From NCBI GenBank assembly GCA_963822145.1, contig CAWGGG010000002.1:434001-498000 (forward strand): DNA of 64,000 nt. Direction: 5' to 3'. This stretch comes from UBA5072 sp963822145 (GTDB lineage Bacteria; Bacteroidota; Bacteroidia; Bacteroidales; UBA10428). The position numbers and the translations under genes are program-made. This document shows, piece after piece, positions 53,691 through 62,462 of this stretch; within the stretch, counting starts at the first letter, position 1; each line of letters begins with the position of its first letter. Below the pieces are notes generated by a model, which had not been told where the DNA came from, did not search any database, and saw only the letters and a program-made list of their open reading frames with translations.

Positions 53691-54515
53691 TCACTTCCGG
53701 CCGGACCTTATTCCTAAAGGTTTACGGGCCCTGGCCCGGTTCCAGTAAAAATAGGAACTGGCATATTCCAGCTTCTTGAAATCTTTAAGTTCCCTAACGG
53801 CCCGGGAAAATTCGCGGGAAGTTATGAAGCTGTTGTTGATGAGCTGGTCTTTGGCACCCATGATGTTGCCGATCAGGTTGTCGATCCAGGGCTCCAGGGT
53901 TCCCTTTTCTCTATAATGAAGCTCCGGGGCCATGCTCAGTTCCGGATGCTCAAAACCGGCCTTTTTCAGCATCTCATAAAGCCTGATGCCGATCATGGCA
54001 TCTCCGCCGATCCCCGACTGGTAATCGGCGAAAGCCTTCCAGACCTTTTTGAAGTGCGGGCAGTTGGGATAAAACTCAAGCAACAGGATGGAGTTTTCCT
54101 GAATGAAAATTTTCCCGCCCGGTTTCAACACACGCCTGGCCTCCCGAAGGACCTGCACGGGATCACTCACATGTTCCAGGATATACCTGCAGTAGACAAT
54201 ATTAAAACTGTTGTTCTCCAGGGGCAGCCGGTGAACATCCCCGAGGATGTAGTTAAGTCTGTGTGTTTCCGATGGGCATTTGGCCAGTTGCGCTTCAGAT
54301 ATTTCAATACAGGTAACTTTACCGGTAGTGAGCTGATGTGAGATTTTCTCCGCCAGGATTCCAAGGCCGCTGCCCAGTTCCAGAATGCGATGCGTTTTCC
54401 TGAATTCCAAAAAATCCATGAAGGATTTGTTGGTGAGTGCGTTCAAATTGGCCAGCCGGAGCTGCTCCTCTTCTGTAGTACCGTGTATGTAAGGGCTGTT
54501 TCTTTTACCGGTCAT
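53691..54515 (-). CDS. Class I SAM-dependent methyltransferase
   Basis: 274 residues from the ATG at 54515; an in-frame TTG two codons earlier is possible. The SAM site is RILELGSGLGILAEKISHQL, with VTCIEISEAQLAKC, LGDVHRLPLENNSFNIVYCRYILEHVSDPVQVLREARRVLKPGGKIFIQE being the UbiE/methyltransferase-11 pattern. The substrate is unknown. It is in line with the sugar operon upstream, but an 89-base gap separates them and no sugar link is seen. Confidence 0.88.
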   Translation of the reverse strand: MTGKRNSPYIHGTTEEEQLRLANLNALTNKSFMDFLEFRKTHRILELGSGLGILAEKISHQLTTGKVTCIEISEAQLAKCPSETHRLNYILGDVHRLPLENNSFNIVYCRYILEHVSDPVQVLREARRVLKPGGKIFIQENSILLLEFYPNCPHFKKVWKAFADYQSGIGGDAMIGIRLYEMLKKAGFEHPELSMAPELHYREKGTLEPWIDNLIGNIMGAKDQLINNSFITSREFSRAVRELKDFKKLEYASSYFYWNRARARKPLGIRSGRK

Positions 54516-54609
54516 TTTCAATATGGATTAATCGAATCCACAATCTGGCAGTACTTCTGTGTCAGGATTGCTGCTGTGAAAATACAAAAAAAGCCGGTAA
54601 AAGGGAGTT

Positions 54610-55761
54610 TCAGCCCGGTATATTTAGCCTGCATATATTCCGGAGAATATACGTTGTACCCTTCTGGGAAGCAGAAAAGAATGCTTCATCCCCCGGGAAA
54701 TATTCGCCTTTCTCATCGGTGGCCCGGAAAGAGATGGCGGCTGTCAGGACTTCAAAAACCAGGTCATAGGGTTTGTGTAATAGCATTGCTGCATGAATGG
54801 GGGCGACCAACCGGTCATCGGGACTCAACTTCCGGTATAAATCACACCCCACCCTGAACAAGGTATCGCCCAGGGCTTTATTCCGGAACCGGAACAGCAG
54901 GTCTTCAATGTGCGACTCCAGCCCCTCAGGCGTGAACTCGCCGGGATAAAGTGCCATCAGGATGTCGGCTGACTGCAGCATGGTTTGTCGGGTAGCGGTT
55001 AAAATTTCCGGATCATCCAGCACTTCATGAATGTAAACGGCCTGTGGGTGTTTCCGGAATCCCAGGTAAGCCGCCGCGGCATGTCCCAGGTTATGAATAA
55101 AAAGTTTGCGGTCCACCCAGGCCTTGATGTTATCTTTGGCTTCCAGGTTAAGCACTCCGGGTACCGGATTTTTAAATCCGCTTTTTGCTACGATCAGGGT
55201 GTTGTAAGGTTCAGCAAATACCTGCAGCGGATCTTCCTCCACGTCTCTTTCTGACATAATGGGCACCATTTTGCCAATGCTGGTTTCTACCAGGCCTACC
55301 TGGCTGTCCAGGTGATAGTCGGGAGGCAGGTACTGAGAAAGCCCATTGTGCAAATACTGATCGGCATTTCGCATATTCTCGGCGATGATGAAATCAAGGG
55401 GGCGGTCTCCATGCTGATCCCTGCGCCGGATCAATGCCCTGGCAATGACGGGAATGGCATCAGGCAGACCCTGCTGTCCGACGGAAAGAGCAGCTATTGA
55501 TGCGGAGGCCAGTTCACGGATTACCTGCCCGGTATCATTCAGGTATATTCCGCGTACGTTTTTAACCAGCAGTATCTCGTCACCGGCATCGCTCTTAATA
55601 ATGACCCGGTATTGCCGCTTCCTGTTCAACGCTTCAACCAGCGGTTTGCTGATGTCCACAAATATCACCTCATACCCGGAGGCGCTGAACAATTGCCCTA
55701 TAAACGAGCGGCCGATCTTTCCTGCACCAAACAGGACCAGTTTTCTTTCACCTTTGCTCAT
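54610..55761 (-). CDS. Mannitol-1-phosphate 5-dehydrogenase-like protein
   Basis: 383 residues. The NAD-binding motif VLFGAGKIGRSFIGQLFSASGYEVIFVDI is the hallmark start of mannitol-1-phosphate dehydrogenases. KAWVDRKLFIHNLGHAAAAYLGF carries the family's catalytic Lys/Asn/His region. It would oxidise a polyol phosphate or reduce a ketose phosphate. It is third in an operon after a xylose-isomerase-like gene and a PfkB kinase, whose stop overlaps its start by four bases. The true substrate may be a pentitol rather than mannitol. Confidence 0.85.
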   Translation of the reverse strand: MSKGERKLVLFGAGKIGRSFIGQLFSASGYEVIFVDISKPLVEALNRKRQYRVIIKSDAGDEILLVKNVRGIYLNDTGQVIRELASASIAALSVGQQGLPDAIPVIARALIRRRDQHGDRPLDFIIAENMRNADQYLHNGLSQYLPPDYHLDSQVGLVETSIGKMVPIMSERDVEEDPLQVFAEPYNTLIVAKSGFKNPVPGVLNLEAKDNIKAWVDRKLFIHNLGHAAAAYLGFRKHPQAVYIHEVLDDPEILTATRQTMLQSADILMALYPGEFTPEGLESHIEDLLFRFRNKALGDTLFRVGCDLYRKLSPDDRLVAPIHAAMLLHKPYDLVFEVLTAAISFRATDEKGEYFPGDEAFFSASQKGTTYILRNICRLNIPG

Positions 55762-56972
55762 GCTGTTTCCGTCAACCCTTCCTGCTCAAGATAGTCGCGG
55801 TAATAGGTTTCGATGATTTTCTGTTTTTGACCCGGAAATTCCTCATAATAGGTACCTCCGTGATAGAAACAGGTAAAACCTCCTGAGGCAATTCCCATGG
55901 CCAGAGCCAGGCGCATATCAGCGGGTTTGCCGGGATCTTTTATCAGATGCTGCGCCAAAGCTGCCAGCACCCCCCCGACAAGATTGTCACCGCAACCGGT
56001 GGTATCCCCGCTGTTTCCTTTTCCCTGTTTCAGTTCAAGGGTGACCTTATTGGATACAGGGAGTGTGGCAGGGCTAATGCCGCTGAATAATCCGTCATTT
56101 GCGAAAAAATGCAAACGTTTCGACCCGTGTGTAATAATAACGGCACCTGCGCCGGTTTTCCTGAAGAAATCCAAGGCAGCTTCAGCGGTGCTTGTGCCGC
56201 TCAGCCGCAGTCCTTCTTCCATGTCCACGATCAGCAAATCGATATCCCGGAAGGTTTCGTCAGAGGCTCCCAGTTTCCAGGGCTTTGTGGGATCCTTTTT
56301 CTCACTCAGGAAATCATATACCGTATTGACCACCGTAATAGCCTTGTGATCCTTTGCCTTTCTGAGAAGGCCTCCGAGTGCTGCATGAATGCCCGGGACT
56401 ATAGCTGTACCCCCGAATACCACCATGTCACTGTCAAAGAAAGTGTCGTCCAGATCCTCAGGCAGGAAGTTCCAGGCTGCCCCAATGTTGTTGATAAAAA
56501 TCCGCTCGCCGTTGCCCCCGTCGTAATCCGGGTCGGACAGCACATCCGTGAAGGGGGTATTCTTCCCCCCGGTTTTATAATAACCGACTTTCAGGGGCGT
56601 TTCCCGGACCCTGTTTTCAATATACCGGCCGGCCTCATCCCTCCCCCTGCCTCCGTAGAAAGATACTTCTGCAGCTACTCCGTTCAGCATCTGGGCGGCG
56701 TGGATCAGGGAGACGATGGAGGGGCCGCCAATATTCACCGCCACAGGCTCCCTGTTGCCGGTGATGTGGGTTCTTGCCCGCAGGTATGTTTGTCCGCTGA
56801 ACTGTTCAAACTCCTCTGTGAAAACCAGCTTACCTGGAGTAAGTCCTCCATCACCCGGGCTTTTCGACAGATACTGTTCAAAATCCGGATGATTAAAACT
56901 GACAGGCTTATACAGGTAATCAACCAGGGCACAACCTGTTCCTGAAATTCTGAAGGGTCGTATCACTTTCAT
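55758..56972 (-). CDS. PfkB-family carbohydrate kinase
   Basis: 404 residues, longer than most PfkB kinases (about 310). The C-terminal signature is GNSGDTTGCGDNLVGGVLAALA, with the catalytic Asp in GCGD; the family normally has GAGD. N-terminal ISGTGCALVDYLYKPV and VNIGGPSIVSLIHAAQML, and the nucleotide-site VIITHGSKRLHFF, also fit. It phosphorylates a sugar or related compound using ATP. It shares an operon with the isomerase-like gene (33-base gap) and the dehydrogenase (4-base overlap), suggesting it uses the isomerase product. Confidence 0.85.
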   Translation of the reverse strand: MKVIRPFRISGTGCALVDYLYKPVSFNHPDFEQYLSKSPGDGGLTPGKLVFTEEFEQFSGQTYLRARTHITGNREPVAVNIGGPSIVSLIHAAQMLNGVAAEVSFYGGRGRDEAGRYIENRVRETPLKVGYYKTGGKNTPFTDVLSDPDYDGGNGERIFINNIGAAWNFLPEDLDDTFFDSDMVVFGGTAIVPGIHAALGGLLRKAKDHKAITVVNTVYDFLSEKKDPTKPWKLGASDETFRDIDLLIVDMEEGLRLSGTSTAEAALDFFRKTGAGAVIITHGSKRLHFFANDGLFSGISPATLPVSNKVTLELKQGKGNSGDTTGCGDNLVGGVLAALAQHLIKDPGKPADMRLALAMGIASGGFTCFYHGGTYYEEFPGQKQKIIETYYRDYLEQEGLTETA

Positions 56973-57005
56973 ACATTACAGCCAGATTTCCAAACACTCC
57001 GGTCA

Positions 57006-58040
57006 TTAAGCGCCCAGCAGGGAATTCATGATGTACAGGTCCAGTTCCTCATAGTCGCGTTCCTGCTGACAACGGGCAACAAACGCGTCATCTATTTTCC
57101 GGGATATGTTCAACAGTTTCAGGAATATTTCTTTGCTATTGGTTAAATGCTTTGTAGCAGCATCATCCTTTTGGGTCCTCATGGCTTTCACATCAAGACC
57201 CACAAACTCGCCGTTGCTTCCATAATTATGCTTGTCGAGAATCCTTACCTGGTTGAATGCCCTGCGGATATCAACTGAGCCAAATGATTTATCCTGATCG
57301 AATTTCAATCCGTTCTGATCATTCAGGTGCACTGTCCACAGTTTGTTAAAAGACAAGGCAAATCCCATTTCATCCGAGGGGTCAAGTCCCGCAAGAATGG
57401 CATGTGCGCTTTCAATATTCACGCCCACCCGTTTTGGGTCAACGCATAACAGAGATAGTGCTATTGCATGCCCGGTAGTAGGAATATAGGTGTGGTCCAT
57501 GGGTTCGTTTGGTTTTGGCTCGATACAGATTCTGGCTTTGGGGTCATACTCCAGCATCTGGTTAATGGCGCCAATGATTCTTTCTGTAGCCACCTTGCTG
57601 TCCTTTGCTTCACGGATATAGGTTCCTTCGCGGGCAAGCCACAGTACGATCAAGTCAATACCCAGTGCATTTGCGATATCTATAGCCCGTTTACTCCGGT
57701 CCAGGGCATACTGCCTGCAAACAGCATCGTTAGAGGTATATCCGCCGTCAATGGTCCGTTCATCCTCCCATAATCTTGGTGCTACAAATTCAGCAGTTAA
57801 ACCGTGGTCATCCAGCAGTTTCCGGACATCTTTTGCCTTGTTTATTATTTGCCGGGGGGTAAGATCATTCATGTCCGGCACTGCATCGTCATCATGAAAC
57901 TGGACGCCGTCAAATCCCAGTTTTTTATAATACTCCAGTTTTTTGGAGAAGGCAAGGGTTTCTCTGACCGATGGTCCAAAAGGATCCGATCCCTCATGGA
58001 TGTTCCAGGGACCAAAGGTGAACTTAAATTTTCCGGCCAT
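57006..58040 (-). CDS. Xylose-isomerase-like TIM-barrel sugar isomerase
   Basis: 344 residues. It resembles the short (class I, actinobacterial-type) xylose isomerases: FTFGPWNIHEGSDPFGPSVRETL, YKKLGFDGVQFHDDDAVPDMND with the catalytic-His region, RQYALDRSKRAIDIANALG, ICIEPKPNEPMDHTYIPTTGHAIAL with the metal-binding Glu, GVNIESAHAILAGL and WTVHLNDQNGLKFDQDKSFG with the second metal cluster. The usual Trp-Gly-Arg-Glu-Gly loop is LWLAREG. The metal ligands look intact, so an active aldose-ketose isomerase is likely; the sugar may not be xylose. It is first in the operon under the palindromic operator. Confidence 0.85.
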   Translation of the reverse strand: MAGKFKFTFGPWNIHEGSDPFGPSVRETLAFSKKLEYYKKLGFDGVQFHDDDAVPDMNDLTPRQIINKAKDVRKLLDDHGLTAEFVAPRLWEDERTIDGGYTSNDAVCRQYALDRSKRAIDIANALGIDLIVLWLAREGTYIREAKDSKVATERIIGAINQMLEYDPKARICIEPKPNEPMDHTYIPTTGHAIALSLLCVDPKRVGVNIESAHAILAGLDPSDEMGFALSFNKLWTVHLNDQNGLKFDQDKSFGSVDIRRAFNQVRILDKHNYGSNGEFVGLDVKAMRTQKDDAATKHLTNSKEIFLKLLNISRKIDDAFVARCQQERDYEELDLYIMNSLLGA

Positions 58041-58083
58041 GATTGTTGTTTTTAAAGTTAATAATATCCAAGGTGCATAAAAG

Positions 58084-58138
58084 AAATATTATTGAGTCAA
58101 TATGACACAATAATATTTAGTATTTTTGATAATTCAAA
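58084..58138 (-). promoter_or_regulatory. Promoter and operator of the isomerase-kinase-dehydrogenase operon
   Basis: On the minus strand TTTG (plus 58135-58138), 19 bases, then TATTATTG (plus 58108-58115). Overlapping the -7 box is a 35-base palindrome (58084-58118) with core half-sites ATTGAGTCA and TGACACAAT around ATA, extended by AAATATT on one side and AATATTT on the other. The same core occurs before the GH3 gene. Confidence 0.82.
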
Positions 58139-58259
58139 GAAAAAAATCACTTTTTTTGAAGCGATAAATTTAACCATTTAAAATCCCGGGAAATACTTTT
58201 GATTAGTATCTTTCACCATTCTATCAATCAGTATTAAAATGAAAAACAGATACTAGAAT

Positions 58260-59033
58260 ATGCACAAGAAATTACCGACTTTGGAATTGTTGTCAAGTGC
58301 TACGCATTATTTGTTGCCTTCTGTTTCCATTGACAATGTAATTTTTGGCTTTCATGAGAACCAGCTGAAAGTATTATTGCTGCAGTTAAAGAAAAACAAG
58401 AAATGGAAACTTCCCGGAGGTTTTATATTTACAGATGAAGAAATTGAAGACGCTGCCGCAAGGATCCTGACAACACGGACCGGATTGCAGAAAATTTTCC
58501 TGCAGCAGTTTCATGTGTTTGGCGGTACAAAACGCACCACGGAACAGCTGGTGAAGGAAATCTTTGAGATTGAGGAGATTAAATTTACTGATCAAAGCAA
58601 TCTCTTTCAGCGTTACCTGACGATAGGCTATTATGCGCTTGTTGAATATGATAAAGTTAAGCCGAAGCCAGATGAATTATCCATCCAATGTACCTGGTGC
58701 GATTTAAATGACCTTCCGGAACTTCTCTTCGACCACAGGCAGATTATTGAACAGGCTCTTCACACCTTGCGGTTACAGCTTAATTTCCAGCCCATCGGAT
58801 ATAATCTTTTGCCAAAAGAGTTTACTTTAAGGAACTTACAATCCATATATGAAACCATATTGGGCAGAAAGCTGGACAGAAGCAATTTCAACAGGAAAAT
58901 CCTGGCTTATGGTATCTTGGAAAAGAAGGAAAAGCATTACTCCGGTGCTGCCCACAAGGCACCTTACCTGTATTCTTTCAATAAAAAAGTATATTTCAAA
59001 TCGTTACAAACCGGATTGGAGAAGGAATTTTAG
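58260..59033 (+). CDS. Nudix-derived transcriptional regulator (NrtR/AraR-like), winged helix
   Basis: 257 residues. The N-terminal half is a Nudix fold (SVSIDNVIFGFHENQLKVLLLQLKK, KWKLPGGFIFTDEE), but the Nudix box is broken: the glutamates of R-E-U-x-E-E are replaced (residues 68-73 read RILTTR), so hydrolysis is unlikely. The C-terminal half is a winged helix (LLPKEFTLRNLQSIYETILGRKLDRSNFNRKILAYGILEKKEK). This is the layout of NrtR-type regulators; Bacteroidetes members are known to sense sugars such as arabinose. It sits between the two operons that share a palindrome, so it probably binds it. Confidence 0.85.
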   Translation: MHKKLPTLELLSSATHYLLPSVSIDNVIFGFHENQLKVLLLQLKKNKKWKLPGGFIFTDEEIEDAAARILTTRTGLQKIFLQQFHVFGGTKRTTEQLVKEIFEIEEIKFTDQSNLFQRYLTIGYYALVEYDKVKPKPDELSIQCTWCDLNDLPELLFDHRQIIEQALHTLRLQLNFQPIGYNLLPKEFTLRNLQSIYETILGRKLDRSNFNRKILAYGILEKKEKHYSGAAHKAPYLYSFNKKVYFKSLQTGLEKEF

Positions 59034-59120
59034 ATATTTGCACAAATGCCTGATAGCATGGTAAAAGCATTCAGATATGCTGCCCGGGTATACCTGGCAT
59101 GGCGGTATGTTTTTTGTCAA

Positions 59121-61466
59121 CTATCTCTTTAGCTCATTAATCTTAACCTGGGGTGTCAGGTATCTTTGGTCCTTCTCAGTGACAATGTCTTTAGCCACGT
59201 TAAAAGAAGCTGTTTGCTCAATCTTTAAAGAGGAGGATCCGATCTTGAGTGAATAATTCCCGGCTTCAGCTATCCAGGAGGAGGACCTGGTATCATAAGA
59301 AGCAAGATCTGCAGCGGAGATCGTAAATGACAGTTGCTGAGATTCTCCGGCTTTTAACAAACCTGTTTTTGCAAATGCCTTGAGTTCCAGCGCAGGCTTA
59401 TCCAGTTTAACTACTGGTGCACTGATGTATAGCTCCACAACTTCCTTTCCAGGAACATTGCCCGTATTTGCCACTGTCACAGTGGCAGTAAGCTGATCTT
59501 TAAATTCAGTTGTGCTTATCTTCAGATCGCTGTAGGTGAAATTGGTATAGGAAAGTCCATAGCCAAACTCATACGCCGGTTTTATACCGAAGCTTGAATA
59601 ATACCGGTATCCGACATAAATCCCCTCCTCATAGATTACTTCAGCGGGAACAACTTTTATTCCCATCACATTGGTGCCACCATCAGCCGAGAGTTCTTTG
59701 CCCGGAAAATTCCTGGCTGAAGGGTCATCGTTGTAGGATGCCGGAAAGGTCGCAGCCAGCTTTCCGGAAGGATTTACCCTGCCACTTAAAACATCAGCCA
59801 TGGCATTACCACCTTCCAATCCGGGTTGCCAGGCCAGCAAAATGGCATCAACATCATCCCTCCACTCCACAACATCAATCACACCGCCGATATTTAAGAC
59901 CGCAACCACTTTTTTATGCTGCGCATGGAATATTTCCGACACATCTCTGATCTGTTTTTTCTCGGCATCGGTAAGGTAATAATCTCCAGGTAATTTCCGG
60001 TCAACGCCTTCACCAGCATTTCTGCCGATACAAACAATTGCCAGGTCAGAGATAGCTGCCGTTTTCTTGATCAACTCAATATCGACATTCATTTGGGGTA
60101 TGGGAGGTGTTGGATTGGCAAATTCCTGAATGAAGTATTTTTTGGGATGTTTTAGCCCCTCGGCCGACAGATAGGAGGTATAAGCGTTTAATATAGTTCT
60201 TTCCACGGTATATCCGGAGCGGGCCAGCCCTTCTGCCAGGGATACTTTATAAGCAATATTGACAGCACCGCCGCCCTTGCCGCCTGGAATCAAGTCGTAG
60301 CCATTGTTGCCAAAAAGTGAAACAACCTGTATCGCTTGGCTCAAAGGAAGAACCTGGTCCTCATTTTTGAGCAGTACCATGCTTTCTGTGGCGGCTTTTC
60401 TCGCAATCAGCGCGTTCTTGTAAAGATCCGGATGATCAGAATAGGGGTAGCCCTTAAATGATGGTGATTGAAGAATGACGGTTAGAATACCCGCAACATT
60501 CTCATCCAGGACTTTCTGTGAGAGCTGTCCATTTTTAACCGCTTCAATAATAATCTTTGACTGTTCGCGCGTACCCGGCATGATCAGGTTATTACCGGAA
60601 TTCATCATGGCCACCGGGTTTTTACCGCCAAACCAGTCGGTCATCACAAATCCCTTTAAACCCCATTCTTTTTTCAGGATACCGGTAATCAGGTCATATC
60701 TTTCAGCGGTGTAGGCACCATTTACCAGGTTATAGGAACTCATAACAGTCCAGGGTTGTGCTTTCTTTACTGCTATCTCAAAGCCCTTCAGATAAATTTC
60801 TCTCATGGCCCTTTCACTAACAATGGTATTAACGGTTTGACGGTTGGTTTCCTGGTTATTGGCGGCGAAATGCTTGACAGAAGTCCCAACGCCATTGCTT
60901 TGAATGCCATTCACCATGGCTGCGGCCATATTCCCTGTAATCACGGGATCTTCCGAATAATACTCATAATTTCTCCCTCCTAATGGATTGCGATGGATGT
61001 TTAATCCCGGGCCCAGAATAATATCGATGCCATATTCCTTGACTTCGTGACCGAAGGCGGCGCCTATCTCATGAGCCACTGCGGTATCCCAGCTGGAAGC
61101 GGTTAAAGTTGGACTTGGCCACCACGTAGCATAGTATACCCTTTTCTGGCCTGAATCATACACATCAACACCGGAAGGACCATCGGACATCACGATGGAA
61201 GGGATCCCGAGACGCGGGATGGCACAGGTGGTGCCGGCAACTCCGGGCACTTTTTTCTGCTCTTCTTTAATCCCGGAGGGAGAGAATCCGGGAACTGACA
61301 TTCCGGGTATATAAAAACCATTGCCAACTACAAGGCTTGCTTTCTCTTCCAGTGTCATGGCGGCTATCACTTCGCTGACCGGATTAATGCCCAATTGAGG
61401 AACGGGTTGATTCTGGGCCTTCAGGACAGAGCATCCCAAAAGGGAAATGAAGCTGATCAAAAGCAA
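59121..61466 (-). CDS. bglX: Glycoside hydrolase family 3 beta-glycosidase; start region frameshifted
   Basis: 781 residues counted from an in-frame TTG. The GH3 N-domain has VKHFAANNQETNRQTVN (198-214) and the catalytic nucleophile D277 in GFVMTDWFGG. The second domain (LVCIGRNAGEGVDRKLPGDYYLT region) and a C-terminal fibronectin-III-like domain follow. A likely lipobox or signal end is SLLGCSVLKAQ. The expected start ATG (61486-61488) is one base out of frame: five As follow it, and removing one A would give a signal sequence MKIFNYTLLLISFISLLG. It is thus a sequencing error, a real frameshift or a TTG start. Substrate: beta-glucoside or beta-xyloside. Confidence 0.88.
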   Translation of the reverse strand: MLLISFISLLGCSVLKAQNQPVPQLGINPVSEVIAAMTLEEKASLVVGNGFYIPGMSVPGFSPSGIKEEQKKVPGVAGTTCAIPRLGIPSIVMSDGPSGVDVYDSGQKRVYYATWWPSPTLTASSWDTAVAHEIGAAFGHEVKEYGIDIILGPGLNIHRNPLGGRNYEYYSEDPVITGNMAAAMVNGIQSNGVGTSVKHFAANNQETNRQTVNTIVSERAMREIYLKGFEIAVKKAQPWTVMSSYNLVNGAYTAERYDLITGILKKEWGLKGFVMTDWFGGKNPVAMMNSGNNLIMPGTREQSKIIIEAVKNGQLSQKVLDENVAGILTVILQSPSFKGYPYSDHPDLYKNALIARKAATESMVLLKNEDQVLPLSQAIQVVSLFGNNGYDLIPGGKGGGAVNIAYKVSLAEGLARSGYTVERTILNAYTSYLSAEGLKHPKKYFIQEFANPTPPIPQMNVDIELIKKTAAISDLAIVCIGRNAGEGVDRKLPGDYYLTDAEKKQIRDVSEIFHAQHKKVVAVLNIGGVIDVVEWRDDVDAILLAWQPGLEGGNAMADVLSGRVNPSGKLAATFPASYNDDPSARNFPGKELSADGGTNVMGIKVVPAEVIYEEGIYVGYRYYSSFGIKPAYEFGYGLSYTNFTYSDLKISTTEFKDQLTATVTVANTGNVPGKEVVELYISAPVVKLDKPALELKAFAKTGLLKAGESQQLSFTISAADLASYDTRSSSWIAEAGNYSLKIGSSSLKIEQTASFNVAKDIVTEKDQRYLTPQVKINELKR

Positions 61467-61509
61467 TGTGTAATTGAATATTTTTCATGGTGTTAAATTT
61501 AAATTTTAT

Positions 61510-61557
61510 ATTGAGTCAATATGACACAATAGTATTCAAAAAATTTGGGATTTCAAA
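61510..61557 (-). promoter_or_regulatory. Promoter and operator of the GH3 gene
   Basis: On the minus strand TTTG (plus 61554-61557), 19 bases, then TACTATTG (plus 61527-61534), overlapping the palindrome core at 61510-61530. The core is identical to the 21 bases at 58091-58111, and the position relative to TTTG and the -7 box is the same. Confidence 0.82.
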
Positions 61558-61602
61558 GAGAAATTTCAATTTTTTATAATGGATCATCAATAAACGTATT
61601 TT

Positions 61603-61955
61603 ATAAAAAGACTAACATTTCTAATCCTTTGCTTATTATTTTCAGTACGGCTTTTCTAACAGCACAGCAAGAAGTCTGATAACCATACGATGAACCTCTT
61701 AATCTCAGGATTTAAGTTATTGGTATAAATGGTTTGGAGTACCCCATTCCAGTGTATCGGTCCTGCCCGAAGGTACCCCGACGGGTAATGTCATTCCCGA
61801 ATGCCGGATTCCAGCAGGCAGACGGGACTATTACTCCTTTAGGGAAGGGCAAGATACAACTTCAATCGGAAGGCGCTGAAGCTTATTTCAAGGACATCTC
61901 AATACAATCGATATCTGAAATACCAGCTGAAATTAAGGAAGCTGCAGGATTATAA
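61603..61955 (+). pseudogene. Decayed DUF1080 (3-keto-disaccharide hydrolase-like) gene
   Basis: The first part codes a broken signal peptide: KRLTFLILCLLFS in one frame, then TAFLTAQQEV in the next, with ATA where an ATG is expected and a stop after it. After a gap, an open segment (61734-61955) ends with GKGKIQLQSEGAEAYFKDISIQSI, the typical C-terminal strand of DUF1080 proteins. The central domain is deleted. It is divergent from the GH3 gene, so it probably once belonged to the same sugar locus. Confidence 0.6.
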
Positions 61956-62013
61956 GTACATTGAACTCAACCAGGCCAGCAGGTCCTGATTCTATCCATA
62001 CAGTTGATCAAAT

Positions 62014-62388
62014 CTATTGAACGGGTTTAAAATCAATTTCCATAAAATCCTCCACTTCTTTCAGCCACCGCTGCTGAACAAAGGTGACATGATCCGGATG
62101 ACTGTTATACTGGTTGTAGATTTGCTGACTGGCAAACTCCATGGATACAACATAGTCGAACTTGTTCTTCTTGCTGATTTGTTTCATGCAATTGAAGTTT
62201 TCTACTCCGGGAATGACTGTCAGCTTGTTAAGTGCCGTTAAAAAATCCTGTTCCGCGGCAGAACCTTTTGGATGGCTGAGCTTAAAAACAACCATGTGGC
62301 GGATTCGTGAAGTGTCTGATTGAGTCATGGCAGTTTGATATGTGGTCATGCACAAAATAAAGGTTAAGAACAGATAATGTATCTTCAT
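62014..62388 (-). CDS. Secreted Dabb-domain (stress-responsive alpha/beta barrel) protein
   Basis: 124 residues. A signal peptide (IHYLFLTFILCMTTYQTAMTQ) is followed by a single Dabb domain: RIRHMVVFKLSHPKGSAAEQDFLTALNKLTVIPGVENF, VVSMEFASQQIYNQYNSHPDHVTFVQQRWLKEVEDFMEIDF. Such small ferredoxin-like domains often form dimers; function is not known for most. It lies downstream of the pseudogene, on the opposite strand, in the sugar locus. Confidence 0.88.
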   Translation of the reverse strand: MKIHYLFLTFILCMTTYQTAMTQSDTSRIRHMVVFKLSHPKGSAAEQDFLTALNKLTVIPGVENFNCMKQISKKNKFDYVVSMEFASQQIYNQYNSHPDHVTFVQQRWLKEVEDFMEIDFKPVQ

Positions 62389-62462
62389 GTTTTTTATTCA
62401 ATATTAGCAAGAAAGGCTCAAATTAACAAGACTTCAGGGTTCAGCGGAGAATCTTATTTGAT

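Noticed and set aside
56109..56945. 278-codon ORF antisense to the PfkB kinase
   Set aside because: Shadow frame; the kinase signature is on the other strand and the operon overlap supports it.
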